Part shown: in pieces, positions 25,233 to 34,068 of the stretch
How the letters are laid out: each line of letters starts with the position of its first letter
Numbering within the stretch: the first letter of the stretch is position 1
The notes under the pieces: model-generated
What the model was told of the DNA's origin: nothing
What the model saw: the letters and a program-made list of their open reading frames with translations, nothing else
Databases searched by the model: none
Made by a program: the position numbers and the translations under genes
Assembly (NCBI RefSeq): GCF_900090325.1
Contig: NZ_FMHW01000002.1
Location: 4,527,001-4,591,000, forward strand
Source: Micromonospora pallida
GTDB taxonomy: Bacteria; Actinomycetota; Actinomycetes; Mycobacteriales; Micromonosporaceae
DNA: 64,000 nucleotides
Direction of reading: 5' to 3'

Positions 25233-28172
25233 TCAGTCCGACAGCTGATCGCCGGAGAGCCTACGAGCGACGGCGGCCAACCGTTCCCGGACCGCATTCC
25301 GCTCTGGATCGTCGTCCCCGCCCAGTGCCTCCAGCGCGGCGCCGAGCCACAGACGTGCCGGGCCGTTGTTGCCGGCCGCCGCGTAAACCTCGGCGAGGAT
25401 GGTAAGGGCATGAGAGCGGCGAAGGCTGTCGTCGAGTTCCTCGGCCACAGCGCTGGCCCGGATGGCCTGGGCGACGGCCTCGTCCCGTCGGCCGAGCCGG
25501 GCCAGCGCGTCGGCCAGGGTCACCAAAGCGTCACAGCGGACCCCCTCGTCGCTGACGCGTCCCGCCACGTCGAGAACGAGCCGGCACCGGGCCACAGCGG
25601 CCTCGGACTCGCCCGTGTCCAGGTGCAGTTCGGCCAGGCGGACCAGGGCCAGGCTCCGCCCGCGCAACGAGCCGAGCCGGTCCCACCGTTCCAGCGCCTC
25701 CCGGTGGTACCACGCCGCCAAGTCGTAGCGGCCGAGCCGGCGGTGGGTTTCACCAAGGTGGTACAGGGTGTATGCCTCCCCCATCGCATCGCCGCCGTCG
25801 CGGCAGGCAACCAGGCTCTGCTCGAAGAGGCCAATGGCCCGTCCGGTGGCACCGGTACGGAGATGGATGGCGGCAAGGTTGTGCAGACAGTGCCGCTCCG
25901 CCTCGGCGAAGTCGCACTCCCTGGCCAGCCGGAGCGCCTCGGTGAACGCCTGGGCGGCCGGACGGTAGCTGTAGACGGCGAAGTGCGTCGCGCCAAGGTT
26001 GACCAGGGTTCCGACCCTCCCCTTGTCATGCCCGTCGGCGGTGGCCGCGTCCACCGCTGTACGGAGCATCTCGAACACGTCGTCCTGCTGGCCGTATCGG
26101 TCGAACACCTCGTGCATGGTGCCCGCGATCTGCCAGGCATGCCGGTGGAAGCCCTCGGCTGCCGCTGTCCGGACCACCGCGTGCAGGTTCGTCCGTTCTG
26201 CCTCGCACCAGCGCATCGCCTCCGCGTCGGAGGCGAAGGGCAGCGGGGTCACCGACGTCGCCTCCGGGCCCGGGAGGTCCGGCACCGGCGGGCTCTGCGG
26301 TTCCAGCAGCCGGACCGCGTTGGCGGCGGAGAGCAGGTACCAGTCGAGCAACCGATGTAGGGCCTCCCGGCGCTCGGCGGTCGGCTCCTCACGACGGCAC
26401 CGGTCGGCGGCATAGAGACGGAGCAGGGCGTGCATCCGGAACCGGCGGAGGGTGTCGTGGTCGACCAGGTGCGCCCGGACCAGGGCGCCGAGAAGGCGTT
26501 CCGCACCTGTCGGCTCGACAGCACCCAGCAGCGCCGCCGCGGCGCCTGGGCCGACCGTGGAGCCGGGAAAGAGCCCCAGCCGTAGGAAGAGCCGGGCGGT
26601 CACGGGTTCGAGCGCATTGACGGACCAGTCGAAGACACTGCGGAGGACACCATCGTCGGAGTCGTCGCCCTCGTAGTCGAAGAGCCGGGTACTCAGTTCA
26701 CGGGCCAGTTCCCCGATGGACGTCCGAGGGCGGGACTTCACGTGTTTTCCGATCACCCGCAGCGCCAACGGCAGACCACTCGAGAGACGCGCCAGAGTGG
26801 CCACCGCCTCAGGTTGCGTACTCGCCCGTCGCGCATCGACAATCCGTCCGAGCAGCACCCGCCGGTCGGCGACCGGCAGTGGCGGCACCGTCAGGGACCG
26901 AATGCCGTTCCGGATGGTCAGCCGTTGGAGCGCGTTCCGACTGCAGATGATGGTCAGGCAAGTGTCGGATCGGGGAAGCATCTGCCGGGCCTGTTCCGAG
27001 TCGAGCACGTTGTCGATGACGACGAGCATTCGCCGGTCGGCGAGGAGTTGGTGGTACCTCTCCCGCCGTTCGTCGTCGTCGTGTGGCACGGCGGTGGCGG
27101 GTACGCCGAGGGCGTTGAGGAAGCGGGCCAGTCCTTGCCTGGGTCGTACCGTCGGTCCCGGGCCGTACCCCTCCGCGTCGAGATAGAGCTGTCCGTCCGG
27201 GAAACGATCCAGCCGCTGCCTGCCCCAGTGGGTGACCAAAGCGGTCTTTCCCACTCCCGGTGTCCCGGTCAGGACGATGACCCGGCCGCCACCGTCGTCA
27301 GCGGCCAGCGCGTCGAGTTCGGCGATCAGCTCGGTGCGGCCGGTGAAATCCGTGACGTCGTACGGTAGTTGTCGGGGAGTGAGCGATGGAACGGACGCGG
27401 TGTCCCTCACCCCGCCGCCCCTCCCGAGAGACAGCGGGAGTCCCACCGCCGACGAATCGAGCATCAGGTCGACCGTGGGTTCGGCGCGCATCTCCCGGCG
27501 GTAACGGCGGCGGAATGCCGTGACGAAGGCGCGCGCCTCGTGCCCCCGCCCTGCAGCGTGCAGCGCGCTCGCCCAGAGCCGGGCCAGCGTCTCGTCGAGA
27601 TGGTGTTCACGGAGCAGCGGCTCGAGCCGGGCCAGCACCCTGTCGTGCCGCCCGAGTGCCAGCTCGCTTTCGCCCAGCATCTTGTACGCGTCGAGCAACC
27701 GGTCCCAAATGGTTGCGCGCCACTGCTCGGCTTGGACACCCCGCAGCTCGGCGAGCGGTTCGTCCCGCCAGAGCCCGACGGCGGTGTCCAACAGGGCCGC
27801 GCCGTGTTCGTGGCGGGCCTGCCCGATGGCGGCCCGGGCGTCCGTCACCAGGGTCGCGAAGCGGTGGTGGTCGATCAGATCCGGATCGATTTCCAGCCGG
27901 TAGGCACGGCTACCAGCGGCGCGAACCAACACATCGGATAGTCCTACCGACCTCAGCACCGCCCGCAGCCGGCTGGTGAGCGCGTAGATTATCGGCCGAC
28001 AGGAATCCACTGGACGGTTTTCCCACAGAAGTTCCACGATCAATTCGATCCGCACCGGACGACCGACGTGGTAGAGCAGGACGGCGAGCAGACCCCGCTG
28101 TTTGGCGACTCCGAGCGGAACGCTGCGTCCGGCAACGGAAAGGCCGGTCGGACCCAGGATGGAGAACTCCAT
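25233..28172 (-). CDS. AfsR-type SARP regulator with NB-ARC and TPR domains
   Basis: A protein of about 979 residues. Residues 1-100 form an OmpR-like winged helix (MEFSILGPTGLSVAGRSVPL...VELLWENRP...YALTSRLR), 100-240 the bacterial transcriptional activation domain, and 290-620 an NB-ARC ATPase with P-loop GTPGVGKT (about 303-310), LVVIDNV Walker B and GLPLAL. The rest is TPR repeats with clear LGETHRRLGRYDLAAWYHREALE-type units. This is the layout of AfsR, which activates secondary-metabolism genes after sensing a signal. ATG at 28172 follows GGTGGGGG; a TTG at 28220 is a longer alternative. Divergent from a GT-like gene it may control; no biosynthetic cluster is in the window. Confidence 0.85.
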   Translation of the reverse strand: MEFSILGPTGLSVAGRSVPLGVAKQRGLLAVLLYHVGRPVRIELIVELLWENRPVDSCRPIIYALTSRLRAVLRSVGLSDVLVRAAGSRAYRLEIDPDLIDHHRFATLVTDARAAIGQARHEHGAALLDTAVGLWRDEPLAELRGVQAEQWRATIWDRLLDAYKMLGESELALGRHDRVLARLEPLLREHHLDETLARLWASALHAAGRGHEARAFVTAFRRRYRREMRAEPTVDLMLDSSAVGLPLSLGRGGGVRDTASVPSLTPRQLPYDVTDFTGRTELIAELDALAADDGGGRVIVLTGTPGVGKTALVTHWGRQRLDRFPDGQLYLDAEGYGPGPTVRPRQGLARFLNALGVPATAVPHDDDERRERYHQLLADRRMLVVIDNVLDSEQARQMLPRSDTCLTIICSRNALQRLTIRNGIRSLTVPPLPVADRRVLLGRIVDARRASTQPEAVATLARLSSGLPLALRVIGKHVKSRPRTSIGELARELSTRLFDYEGDDSDDGVLRSVFDWSVNALEPVTARLFLRLGLFPGSTVGPGAAAALLGAVEPTGAERLLGALVRAHLVDHDTLRRFRMHALLRLYAADRCRREEPTAERREALHRLLDWYLLSAANAVRLLEPQSPPVPDLPGPEATSVTPLPFASDAEAMRWCEAERTNLHAVVRTAAAEGFHRHAWQIAGTMHEVFDRYGQQDDVFEMLRTAVDAATADGHDKGRVGTLVNLGATHFAVYSYRPAAQAFTEALRLARECDFAEAERHCLHNLAAIHLRTGATGRAIGLFEQSLVACRDGGDAMGEAYTLYHLGETHRRLGRYDLAAWYHREALERWDRLGSLRGRSLALVRLAELHLDTGESEAAVARCRLVLDVAGRVSDEGVRCDALVTLADALARLGRRDEAVAQAIRASAVAEELDDSLRRSHALTILAEVYAAAGNNGPARLWLGAALEALGGDDDPERNAVRERLAAVARRLSGDQLSD

Positions 28173-28382
28173 CGGCACCCCCACCACGCTCAGCGTCGTC
28201 CCCGGCACCATCCCCTCCAATTCTGTTCCGATCCGCTGCTTCCCCCAAGGGCAGGTACCCAGAGTCCAAAATCGGACACTACATCGACAGCCTTCAGCAG
28301 GGAAATCGCAAGGACGCCAGCAAGTAGATCAACACACTCCTCGGCCACGCTCCCCTGACAACAGTCACGGAAGGAGCGTGGA

Positions 28383-29603
28383 ATGACCTCCACCGAATGG
28401 CCAAGGACACCGATAGGCATCGACGCAAGAAAATGGGTAACCCGTTCGGGGTGCCGAACGGCCCTGGCTGTGGTCCACACCATGGCCAGTTGGCACCGCT
28501 TGCTGGACGTCGTCGGTCACATCGAGGACGACCCCCGGGTGCAGGTCGTCTACACCGTGGCACCCGACGTGTTCAACCAGCAGGTCCGCCGACACCTGGA
28601 CCGGATCGGTGCGTTCGTGCTGCCCTGGCCGCAAGTGGTCCGGGAACCGTTCGACCTCGCCCTCGCCGCCTCTCTCGGCGGTCTGCACCAGGTGCACGCC
28701 CCGCTCCTGGTCATGGCGCACGGCGCGGGGCACGGCAAGCGGGTCCGACCGGACCGTCGCGGTGTGGTGCCGGTCGCCGCCCCTCCGGTGTACGGCCTCG
28801 ACGCGCAACGACTCATGCACGATGGTCGGGTCGTGCCGACCGCCCTCGCGCTCGCCCACGATGACGAACTGGCGGTGCTGCGTCGCCAGTGTCCGGAGGC
28901 GGTCCCGGCTGCGGTGGTGGTCGGTGATCCCTGCTTCGACCGGTTGATTGCCAGTCAGCCGTCGCGCGAGCGTTACCGACAGGCCATCGGTGTGGCGGAC
29001 GACCAGGAACTCGTCGTCGTCAGTTCCACCTGGGGCCGGGATGGACTCTTCGGCCGCTGGCCGGACCTGCTACCCCTCGTCTTGCAGCAGTTGCCGGCGG
29101 ATCGCTTTCGGGTGGCCGCGCTGCTGCACCCCGCCGTCTGGGACGCGCACGGCCACCGCCAGGTCCGGGCATGGCTAGGGGACTGCTGCGCGGCCGGGCT
29201 GCTACTTCCGGACCCGGCGGAAGACTGGCGCAGCCTCGTGGTCGCCGCCGATCACCTGCTCGGTGACCACGGGTCGGTCACCGCCTACGCCGCCGCGATC
29301 GGGCGTCCAATGCTGCGGTTGCCGGCACCCCGGCGAGTCACCGCGCCCGGATCGCCGCAGGATGTCGTCGCCACCGGTGCCAGCCGGCTGGATCCCCGCC
29401 GGCCGCTGCTCCCGCAGCTACGGTCCGCCCGTCCGGTCGACCACCGTGCGGTGACCGCGACACTGACCGCCCGCCCCGGCGACGCCGCGAACCTGATCGG
29501 CGCCACGATGTACCGCCTACTCCGGCTGAGCCGACCTGGACGACACCGGCGGGTCGAGCCGGTGCCACTCCCCCGGCCGGACCGGTGGGGGGCTGCCGCA
29601 TGA
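28383..29603 (+). CDS. GT-B-like protein, possibly CDP-glycerol glycerophosphotransferase-related
   Basis: A 406-residue protein with two Rossmann-like halves: VQVVYTVAPDVFNQQVRRHLDRIGAFVLPW (N-terminal) and ELVVVSSTWGRDGLFGRWPDLLPLVL with WRSLVVAADHLLGDHGSVTAYAAAIGRP (C-terminal). The DHGSVT turn resembles the D-x-SS/D-Y-S turn of glycerophosphotransferases and UDP-GlcNAc epimerase-like folds. The fold is moderately supported; the reaction is not. GGAAGGAG is five bases before the ATG. The next gene overlaps by 4 bases. It is divergent from the SARP gene. Confidence 0.5.
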   Translation: MTSTEWPRTPIGIDARKWVTRSGCRTALAVVHTMASWHRLLDVVGHIEDDPRVQVVYTVAPDVFNQQVRRHLDRIGAFVLPWPQVVREPFDLALAASLGGLHQVHAPLLVMAHGAGHGKRVRPDRRGVVPVAAPPVYGLDAQRLMHDGRVVPTALALAHDDELAVLRRQCPEAVPAAVVVGDPCFDRLIASQPSRERYRQAIGVADDQELVVVSSTWGRDGLFGRWPDLLPLVLQQLPADRFRVAALLHPAVWDAHGHRQVRAWLGDCCAAGLLLPDPAEDWRSLVVAADHLLGDHGSVTAYAAAIGRPMLRLPAPRRVTAPGSPQDVVATGASRLDPRRPLLPQLRSARPVDHRAVTATLTARPGDAANLIGATMYRLLRLSRPGRHRRVEPVPLPRPDRWGAAA

Positions 29604-30319
29604 GCCGGACCCATGTCGTCGTCGCACTGCTGGAGCCCGGACGACCGGCGTCCCGCGGGGTCGCGGTGGCGGACGTCCTGCTCACCTGGACAGGTCCGCA
29701 CCGCGGTGCCCGACGCTGCGCACACCTGATGGCGGCCTACCCCGGCTCGGTGGTCACCGTGGCGGGCGAGCCGACCGGCCGGATCGTCGTGGGGATCCGC
29801 GACACCGGACAGGACGTCGTGCGTCTGTTCGTCACGCGAAGCCCGGGCCGTGGCGGCCGGACTCCGACCCGAGCGCTCCTGGAGCGGACCGGCCGTGTCC
29901 TGTACGCCCGTCGGGCCACCGGTCGGCCGCCCCGCCACGAACCGCTGGCAGGGCGGTCACTCCGCCCGTTCCGCACCCGCCTGACCGGCCCGATCGAGTC
30001 GGGTCGCCACGTCCCGGGCCCGGGGCGAGGCCAGCGACACGAACGCCGCCAACGCTTCCGTCAGATGCTGCCGGGCGGTGGCCACGTCCCCCCGTCGCTC
30101 GGCGATCTCACCAAGCAGGGTAAGGGCCTCCGCCCGTTCGTTGGCCGAGCCGAGTGCGGTCATCCGGTCGGCAGCGTCGGCGGCCGCACGCTCGGCCGCG
30201 TCGAGGTCACCGCCGCCCAGGTGGGCGCTGGCCAGGCCGATGGACACCCGGGCGGCGTTGTACGGATCGACTTCCCCGAGATCGGTGAAGATCTTCCTCG
30301 CCTCGGCCAGCAGCGATAG
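29600..30319 (+). CDS. Hypothetical protein, 3' end running over the opposing NLR gene
   Basis: Starts with ATG at 29600 inside an ATGA overlap with the GT-like gene, so it is translationally coupled. The first 115 residues look like a real domain: HVVVALLEPGRPASRGVAVADVLLTW, VVTVAGEPTGRIVVGIRDTGQDVVRLFVTR. After about residue 119 the frame stays open for another 120 codons across the 3' end of the opposing NB-ARC gene, and that part looks like mirror sequence. The true end may be near 29960 if one base is wrong. No family recognised. Confidence 0.45.
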   Translation: MSRTHVVVALLEPGRPASRGVAVADVLLTWTGPHRGARRCAHLMAAYPGSVVTVAGEPTGRIVVGIRDTGQDVVRLFVTRSPGRGGRTPTRALLERTGRVLYARRATGRPPRHEPLAGRSLRPFRTRLTGPIESGRHVPGPGRGQRHERRQRFRQMLPGGGHVPPSLGDLTKQGKGLRPFVGRAECGHPVGSVGGRTLGRVEVTAAQVGAGQADGHPGGVVRIDFPEIGEDLPRLGQQR

Positions 30320-32119
30320 GGCTTCCTCCGTCCGACCCGACCGGGTCCGGAGGGCAGCAAGGTTGACACAGGTCAGGCCGACGCTACGCGGTTCGCCCAG
30401 CGCGCGGTTCTCCGCGAGGACGTCCACCAGCAGTCGGCCTGCCTCCTCCTCACGACCGGTCTCCAGGTAGAGCGACGCGAGCCCCTCTCGCGCGTCGATC
30501 CCGCCCCGCACGTCACCGGCCTCCCGGTACCGTTCCACAGCGGCCCGACCGTGCAGTTCCGCGTCGTCGTACGCCCCCACCCGCATGGACGCCCTGCTCA
30601 ACCGCTTGAGCATGTCCGCCTCCGCCCAGATGTTCCCCCACGCCCGCGCCGCCGCCACACCCCTCCGGTCGACCTCGAGACGGAGCTGGTAGTTCTTCAC
30701 GTAGAGCAGGAGCGGCCAGAGCGCGTCGGAGAGCAGCCACGCCAGCTCCGGATATCCGTTGTCGAGTGCGGCCCGTCCGGCCTGCACGAGGTTCGCCTGC
30801 TCCCGGGTAAGCCACGCGAGCGCCTCGGCCCGGTCGGTGAACTCTGGTACGACTCCGAGCGGCTGCCGAAACGTGTACGGCAGCCGACGCCGGTAGGGGG
30901 TGACGGCCTGGTCGGCGTTGCGGGCGGCGGCCAGGTAGTACTCGAGGATCGTGAGCAGTGCGGCCCGCCGGTCGACCGGGTCGTCCGACTTCTCGGCGGT
31001 CTCTCGCGCGTGCAGACGCAGCAGGTCGTGGAAGCGGAACCGCTCCTCGTCGATCTCCTCCAACAGACTCACTCCCAGCAACTCGCCCAACACGTCAAAG
31101 GTCACGGTGCGCGCCACTCGGTCCGCGCCGACCAACGCGGTGGCCAGTCCCGGCCCAAAGTCGTTGCCCGGATGCAGCGACAGCCGCCGGTAGAGGGCGG
31201 CGGCCTGCGGGCTGAGATCCCGGTAGGAGACGTCGAAGACCGTGCGGACCGGAACGTCGTCCGGACCGGCAAGTCGGGTCAACCGCTCGTTCTCGTCGGC
31301 GAGGTCCGCGACCATGGTGCGGACCGAGAGGAAGGGCCGGGCTGCCAGCCGACCGGCCGCCACGGTGAGCGCCAAGGGCAGGCCGCCGCACAGTTCCGCG
31401 AGTTCACCGGCGGATCGGCCCTCCCGGTCGATGCGGACGTCCCCGACGACCCGACTGAGCAGCCGCATCGAGTCGGCAGGCGGCAGCGGTCGCACGTCCA
31501 CCATGCGGGCACCGTCGGCGACCAGACCGGTCAGTCGACGCCGACTCGTCACCAGCACGACCGAGGCGGACGTGGGCAGCAACGGCCTCACCTGTGCCGC
31601 CGAGTAGGCGTCGTCGAGCAGCAGGAGCAGGGGCGTGTCCGCAGTGACCGTCCGGTAGAGCGCGGTCCGCTCGGCGAGGGAGCCCGGGATCTGCTCCGAC
31701 GCCAGCCCCAGCGCGCGCAGGAACGCACCCAGTGCGTCACCTGGGTCGAGTGGACCGGTCGCGCCGTACCCGCCGAGGTCGACGTAGAGCTGGCCACCTG
31801 GGAAGCCGGCCCGCACCTCGTGTGCCCACCACCGGGCCAGCGCCGACTTGCCCACCCCTGCCGGACCGCACAGCATCACCACGGACCCGGCATCGGTTCC
31901 GGTGAGCCGGCTCAGCGCGGCGATCTCTTGGGTTCGGCCAGCCAGGTGCGCCGGGCGCGGCGGCAGCTGTCGGGGCGCCGGCGGGGGTAACGGCCCGGTG
32001 TGGAGGTGCACCCCGCCATGGATGGCCGCCGACTGGACGACCGGACCGGTCACCGTCCCGGAGAGGTCGTTGCGTACCGCGGGTCGGGTCGTCCTGCGGT
32101 CGTCTCGGGCGTCATCCAA
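29957..32119 (-). CDS. NB-ARC/TPR (NLR-like) protein with N-terminal amyloid-type motif
   Basis: A 720-residue protein. Residues 17-40 carry the motif NDLSGTVTGPVVQSAAIHGG followed by VHLH, matching the Gln/Gly RHIM-like bacterial amyloid signalling motif group (BASS3 as I recall). A Pro linker follows, then NB-ARC with P-loop GPAGVGKS (85-92), LLLLLDD (164-170), TSRRR (191-195) and GLPLA (246-250), then a winged-helix region and TPR repeats from about 480. By analogy the TPRs sense a ligand, NB-ARC oligomerises, and the motif seeds partner proteins. Only TTG at 32119 is available as a start; GGAG is just upstream. It follows the small motif protein gene by 39 bp in the same frame. Confidence 0.85.
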   Translation of the reverse strand: MDDARDDRRTTRPAVRNDLSGTVTGPVVQSAAIHGGVHLHTGPLPPPAPRQLPPRPAHLAGRTQEIAALSRLTGTDAGSVVMLCGPAGVGKSALARWWAHEVRAGFPGGQLYVDLGGYGATGPLDPGDALGAFLRALGLASEQIPGSLAERTALYRTVTADTPLLLLLDDAYSAAQVRPLLPTSASVVLVTSRRRLTGLVADGARMVDVRPLPPADSMRLLSRVVGDVRIDREGRSAGELAELCGGLPLALTVAAGRLAARPFLSVRTMVADLADENERLTRLAGPDDVPVRTVFDVSYRDLSPQAAALYRRLSLHPGNDFGPGLATALVGADRVARTVTFDVLGELLGVSLLEEIDEERFRFHDLLRLHARETAEKSDDPVDRRAALLTILEYYLAAARNADQAVTPYRRRLPYTFRQPLGVVPEFTDRAEALAWLTREQANLVQAGRAALDNGYPELAWLLSDALWPLLLYVKNYQLRLEVDRRGVAAARAWGNIWAEADMLKRLSRASMRVGAYDDAELHGRAAVERYREAGDVRGGIDAREGLASLYLETGREEEAGRLLVDVLAENRALGEPRSVGLTCVNLAALRTRSGRTEEALSLLAEARKIFTDLGEVDPYNAARVSIGLASAHLGGGDLDAAERAAADAADRMTALGSANERAEALTLLGEIAERRGDVATARQHLTEALAAFVSLASPRARDVATRLDRAGQAGAERAE

Positions 32120-32158
32120 TCTCCGGGCCCCTTCGCGGTCGGCGTACAGGTGGTCCGG

Positions 32159-32536
32159 TCAGAAGACGATGTCGCCGCTGATGTCGCGCGCCTGCACGAC
32201 CTTTTCGGCAGTGCCGCTGAAGTCGTTCGTGACGTCACCCGGCGCGGCCGACAAGCGTGCCTGCACCGACCGCCACTCGGCCCGGACTGCCGCGTCGAAG
32301 GCAGGGTCGACCGCCATCGTCCTGGCCAGCGCGTCGGCCAACACGGCATGCCGGTCATAGTCGTCGGGGTTCACCACGGCGGCCTCCAGCGCCGCCGACT
32401 CCTCGGTCCCCTCCCCGAAGCGGGAGCGGACCATCCGGTACAGGGCACCGATGGCGTCCCGGCCACCGGAGAAGAGAACCTCCGCACCCTTGGCTGCCAG
32501 CGCGGTGGCGACGGCAAGGACAAGCTGATCCGGCAT
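32159..32536 (-). CDS. Small Bell-like protein with C-terminal amyloid-type motif
   Basis: A 125-residue protein. Residues 1-90 are helical (LVLAVATALAAKGAEVLFSGG...AVDPAFDAAVRAEW), the pattern I associate with Bell-domain effectors; residues 104-125 are NDFSGTAEKVVQARDISGDI then VF, the same motif as at the N-terminus of the NLR-like protein encoded next. In such pairs the NLR templates aggregation of the effector, which then acts on membranes to kill or arrest the cell; this is inference from the family. ATG at 32536 has GTGGGGG six bases upstream; a longer open frame upstream is discarded. A paralogue is encoded at 54805-55200. Confidence 0.8.
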   Translation of the reverse strand: MPDQLVLAVATALAAKGAEVLFSGGRDAIGALYRMVRSRFGEGTEESAALEAAVVNPDDYDRHAVLADALARTMAVDPAFDAAVRAEWRSVQARLSAAPGDVTNDFSGTAEKVVQARDISGDIVF

Positions 32537-32881
32537 GAAGACCCCCACACGTCCACGGCTCGGTCGCGAAAGATCGCCGTGCATCGATCGCGTGACCGCC
32601 AGATTACCGTCCGGGATCAACAACGGAAACGGGAAGCAGAAGAGCGACAACCGGACGACAGGCAGACAGGCAGCCACCGCCACGACGCCCATGGGATCGG
32701 CTCCTGGTTATGCGTACTTTACATCCGTCAAAATCAGATAATTGACCAGAATAGATGCCTAAATGATCATCGACGGCACCCCGGCGATGCCCAGCCAAGG
32801 AGGTCGCCTAAGATCATCTTGACCCTCTTCAGGGGCTTGGCAGTCGCCAAGATTCCGAGATGCATCAATCGAGGAGCCACG
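32537..32881. promoter_or_regulatory. AT-richer divergent promoter region
   Basis: This stretch separates the Bell/NLR pair (minus) from the 37-residue peptide gene (plus). Bases 32700-32770 are notably AT-rich (GTTATGCGTACTTTACATCC, AATCAGATAATTGACCAGAA). TTGACC occurs at about 32743 and 32819 on the plus strand as possible -35 boxes. No other gene is seen. Confidence 0.5.
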
Positions 32882-32995
32882 TTGGCCCACGTGCACGCCG
32901 AGTTCGCCAACCTCACCTACGCACTCTCCGCCGGCTTCGATCTGGGCACAGAGTGGATGAAATGGGTGGCTGCCATAGCGGAAGCTCTCAGCTGA
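32882..32995 (+). CDS. 37-residue peptide gene
   Basis: TTG at 32882 preceded by GAGGAG with five-base spacing, ending TGA at 32993-32995. The product starts MAHVHAEFANLTYALSAGFD and ends LGTEWMKWVAAIAEALS. It has high GC at third positions, two Trp and an amphipathic C-terminal helix, but no signal peptide. A perfect 23-bp hairpin begins 5 bases after the stop. Ribosome site, codon bias and hairpin together support a real gene. Role unknown; a regulatory or toxic peptide linked to the NLR pair is possible but unproven. Confidence 0.6.
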   Translation: MAHVHAEFANLTYALSAGFDLGTEWMKWVAAIAEALS

Positions 32996-32999
32996 CCGC

Positions 33000-33050
33000 G
33001 TGGAACGTGGAGATGCCCCCGGCGTCGCCGGGGGCATCTCCACGTTCCAC
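33000..33050 (+). terminator. Perfect 23-bp terminator hairpin
   Basis: GTGGAACGTGGAGATGCCCC (first 20 of 23 bases, 33000-33022) pairs exactly with 33028-33050 around a 5-base loop (CGTCG). It starts 5 bases after the peptide gene stop. Confidence 0.9.
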
Positions 33051-33347
33051 GGCGTTCGACATGCCCAACGCCCCGGAACGGGCGAGGTAACGGGCTGCGA
33101 GAAAACATCTCGCTGCCGACCGGCGCGGCGCGCAACGCCGTCGACCGTCCAGTGGGATCTGACGGCCATGCAGCGGGCGCCGGGGAGGCGGCGGACTATC
33201 GGCCTCCCTGACGGGTGAAAGTCAAACACGACAAGCGCGGCGGCCTCACCGCCGCACTACGGATCGCCGCATCGAGGGCTGAACGGCTACCAGGCCGACT
33301 GGTAATCCGGAGGTGGCACCACACGCCGGTACGCCACACTGGCCGGC
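33051..33347. other. Intergenic region before the NADAR gene
   Basis: No convincing gene. It holds a short GCGGCGGCCTCACCGCCGC inverted repeat near 33238-33256 and presumably the promoter of the NADAR gene. The start of that gene has no strong ribosome site. Confidence 0.4.
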
Positions 33348-33923
33348 ATGTCCGCACCGGTAAGCAGCGTCGCCGAAGTCTCCGATCTGGTACGCGCCGG
33401 CCGTACCCCCGAATTTTTGTTTTTCTGGGGTCACCGGCCACGGCGCGACGGCAGCGTCGGCCCCAGCTGCCTGAGCCAGTGGTGGCCGGCGTCGTTCACC
33501 GTCGACGGGCTGGCGTTCGCCACCGCCGAGCACTACATGATGTGGGCCAAGGCCATGCTCTTCGGCGACCACGCGATCGCCGGGAAGGTGCTCACGGTGG
33601 AGCACCCGAACGCGGCCAAGACCCTCGGCCGGCGGATCACCGGCTTCGACGAGCAGACCTGGCAGGAGCACCGGTTCGACATCGTGGTGGCCGGCAACCT
33701 CGCCAAGTTCGGCCAGCACCCCGACCTGGGGGCGTTCCTGCTCGGCACCCGGGATCGGGTGCTGGTCGAGGCGAGTCCGGTCGACCGGATCTGGGGCATC
33801 GGCCTGGCCGCCGACGACCCGGCCGCCGGTGATCCCGACCGGTGGCGCGGACCGAACCTGCTCGGCTTCGCGCTGATGCGGGTCCGCGCCACGCTACGGG
33901 AGCGCGCGGACCTCGGCAGGTAG
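33348..33923 (+). CDS. NADAR (YbiA-like) family protein
   Basis: A 191-residue protein of the NADAR fold, N-glycosidases acting on riboflavin-pathway intermediates or ADP-ribose compounds. Family segments are clear: FLFFWGH, CLSQWWPASFTVDG, ATAEHYMMWAKAMLFGD (with the active-site Glu), GRRITGFDEQTW, GNLAKFGQHPDLGAFLLGT and IWGIGLAADDP. Length is typical. It lies next to an NLR defence-like locus, where NADAR proteins are sometimes found, but it is a separate transcription unit. Confidence 0.88.
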   Translation: MSAPVSSVAEVSDLVRAGRTPEFLFFWGHRPRRDGSVGPSCLSQWWPASFTVDGLAFATAEHYMMWAKAMLFGDHAIAGKVLTVEHPNAAKTLGRRITGFDEQTWQEHRFDIVVAGNLAKFGQHPDLGAFLLGTRDRVLVEASPVDRIWGIGLAADDPAAGDPDRWRGPNLLGFALMRVRATLRERADLGR

Positions 33924-34068
33924 CCACACTGCCGGAGCGGATGCCTCTTGCCGGCCGAGCTATCCCGGCCACCATCGGAAGCCCGACAGGAGGCTCTTCC
34001 CGGCCGGACGCCTCCACTAACGTCGATGTCCTCTATGGATCGGCGCCAACGGCAGCAGGGAGGATCCC

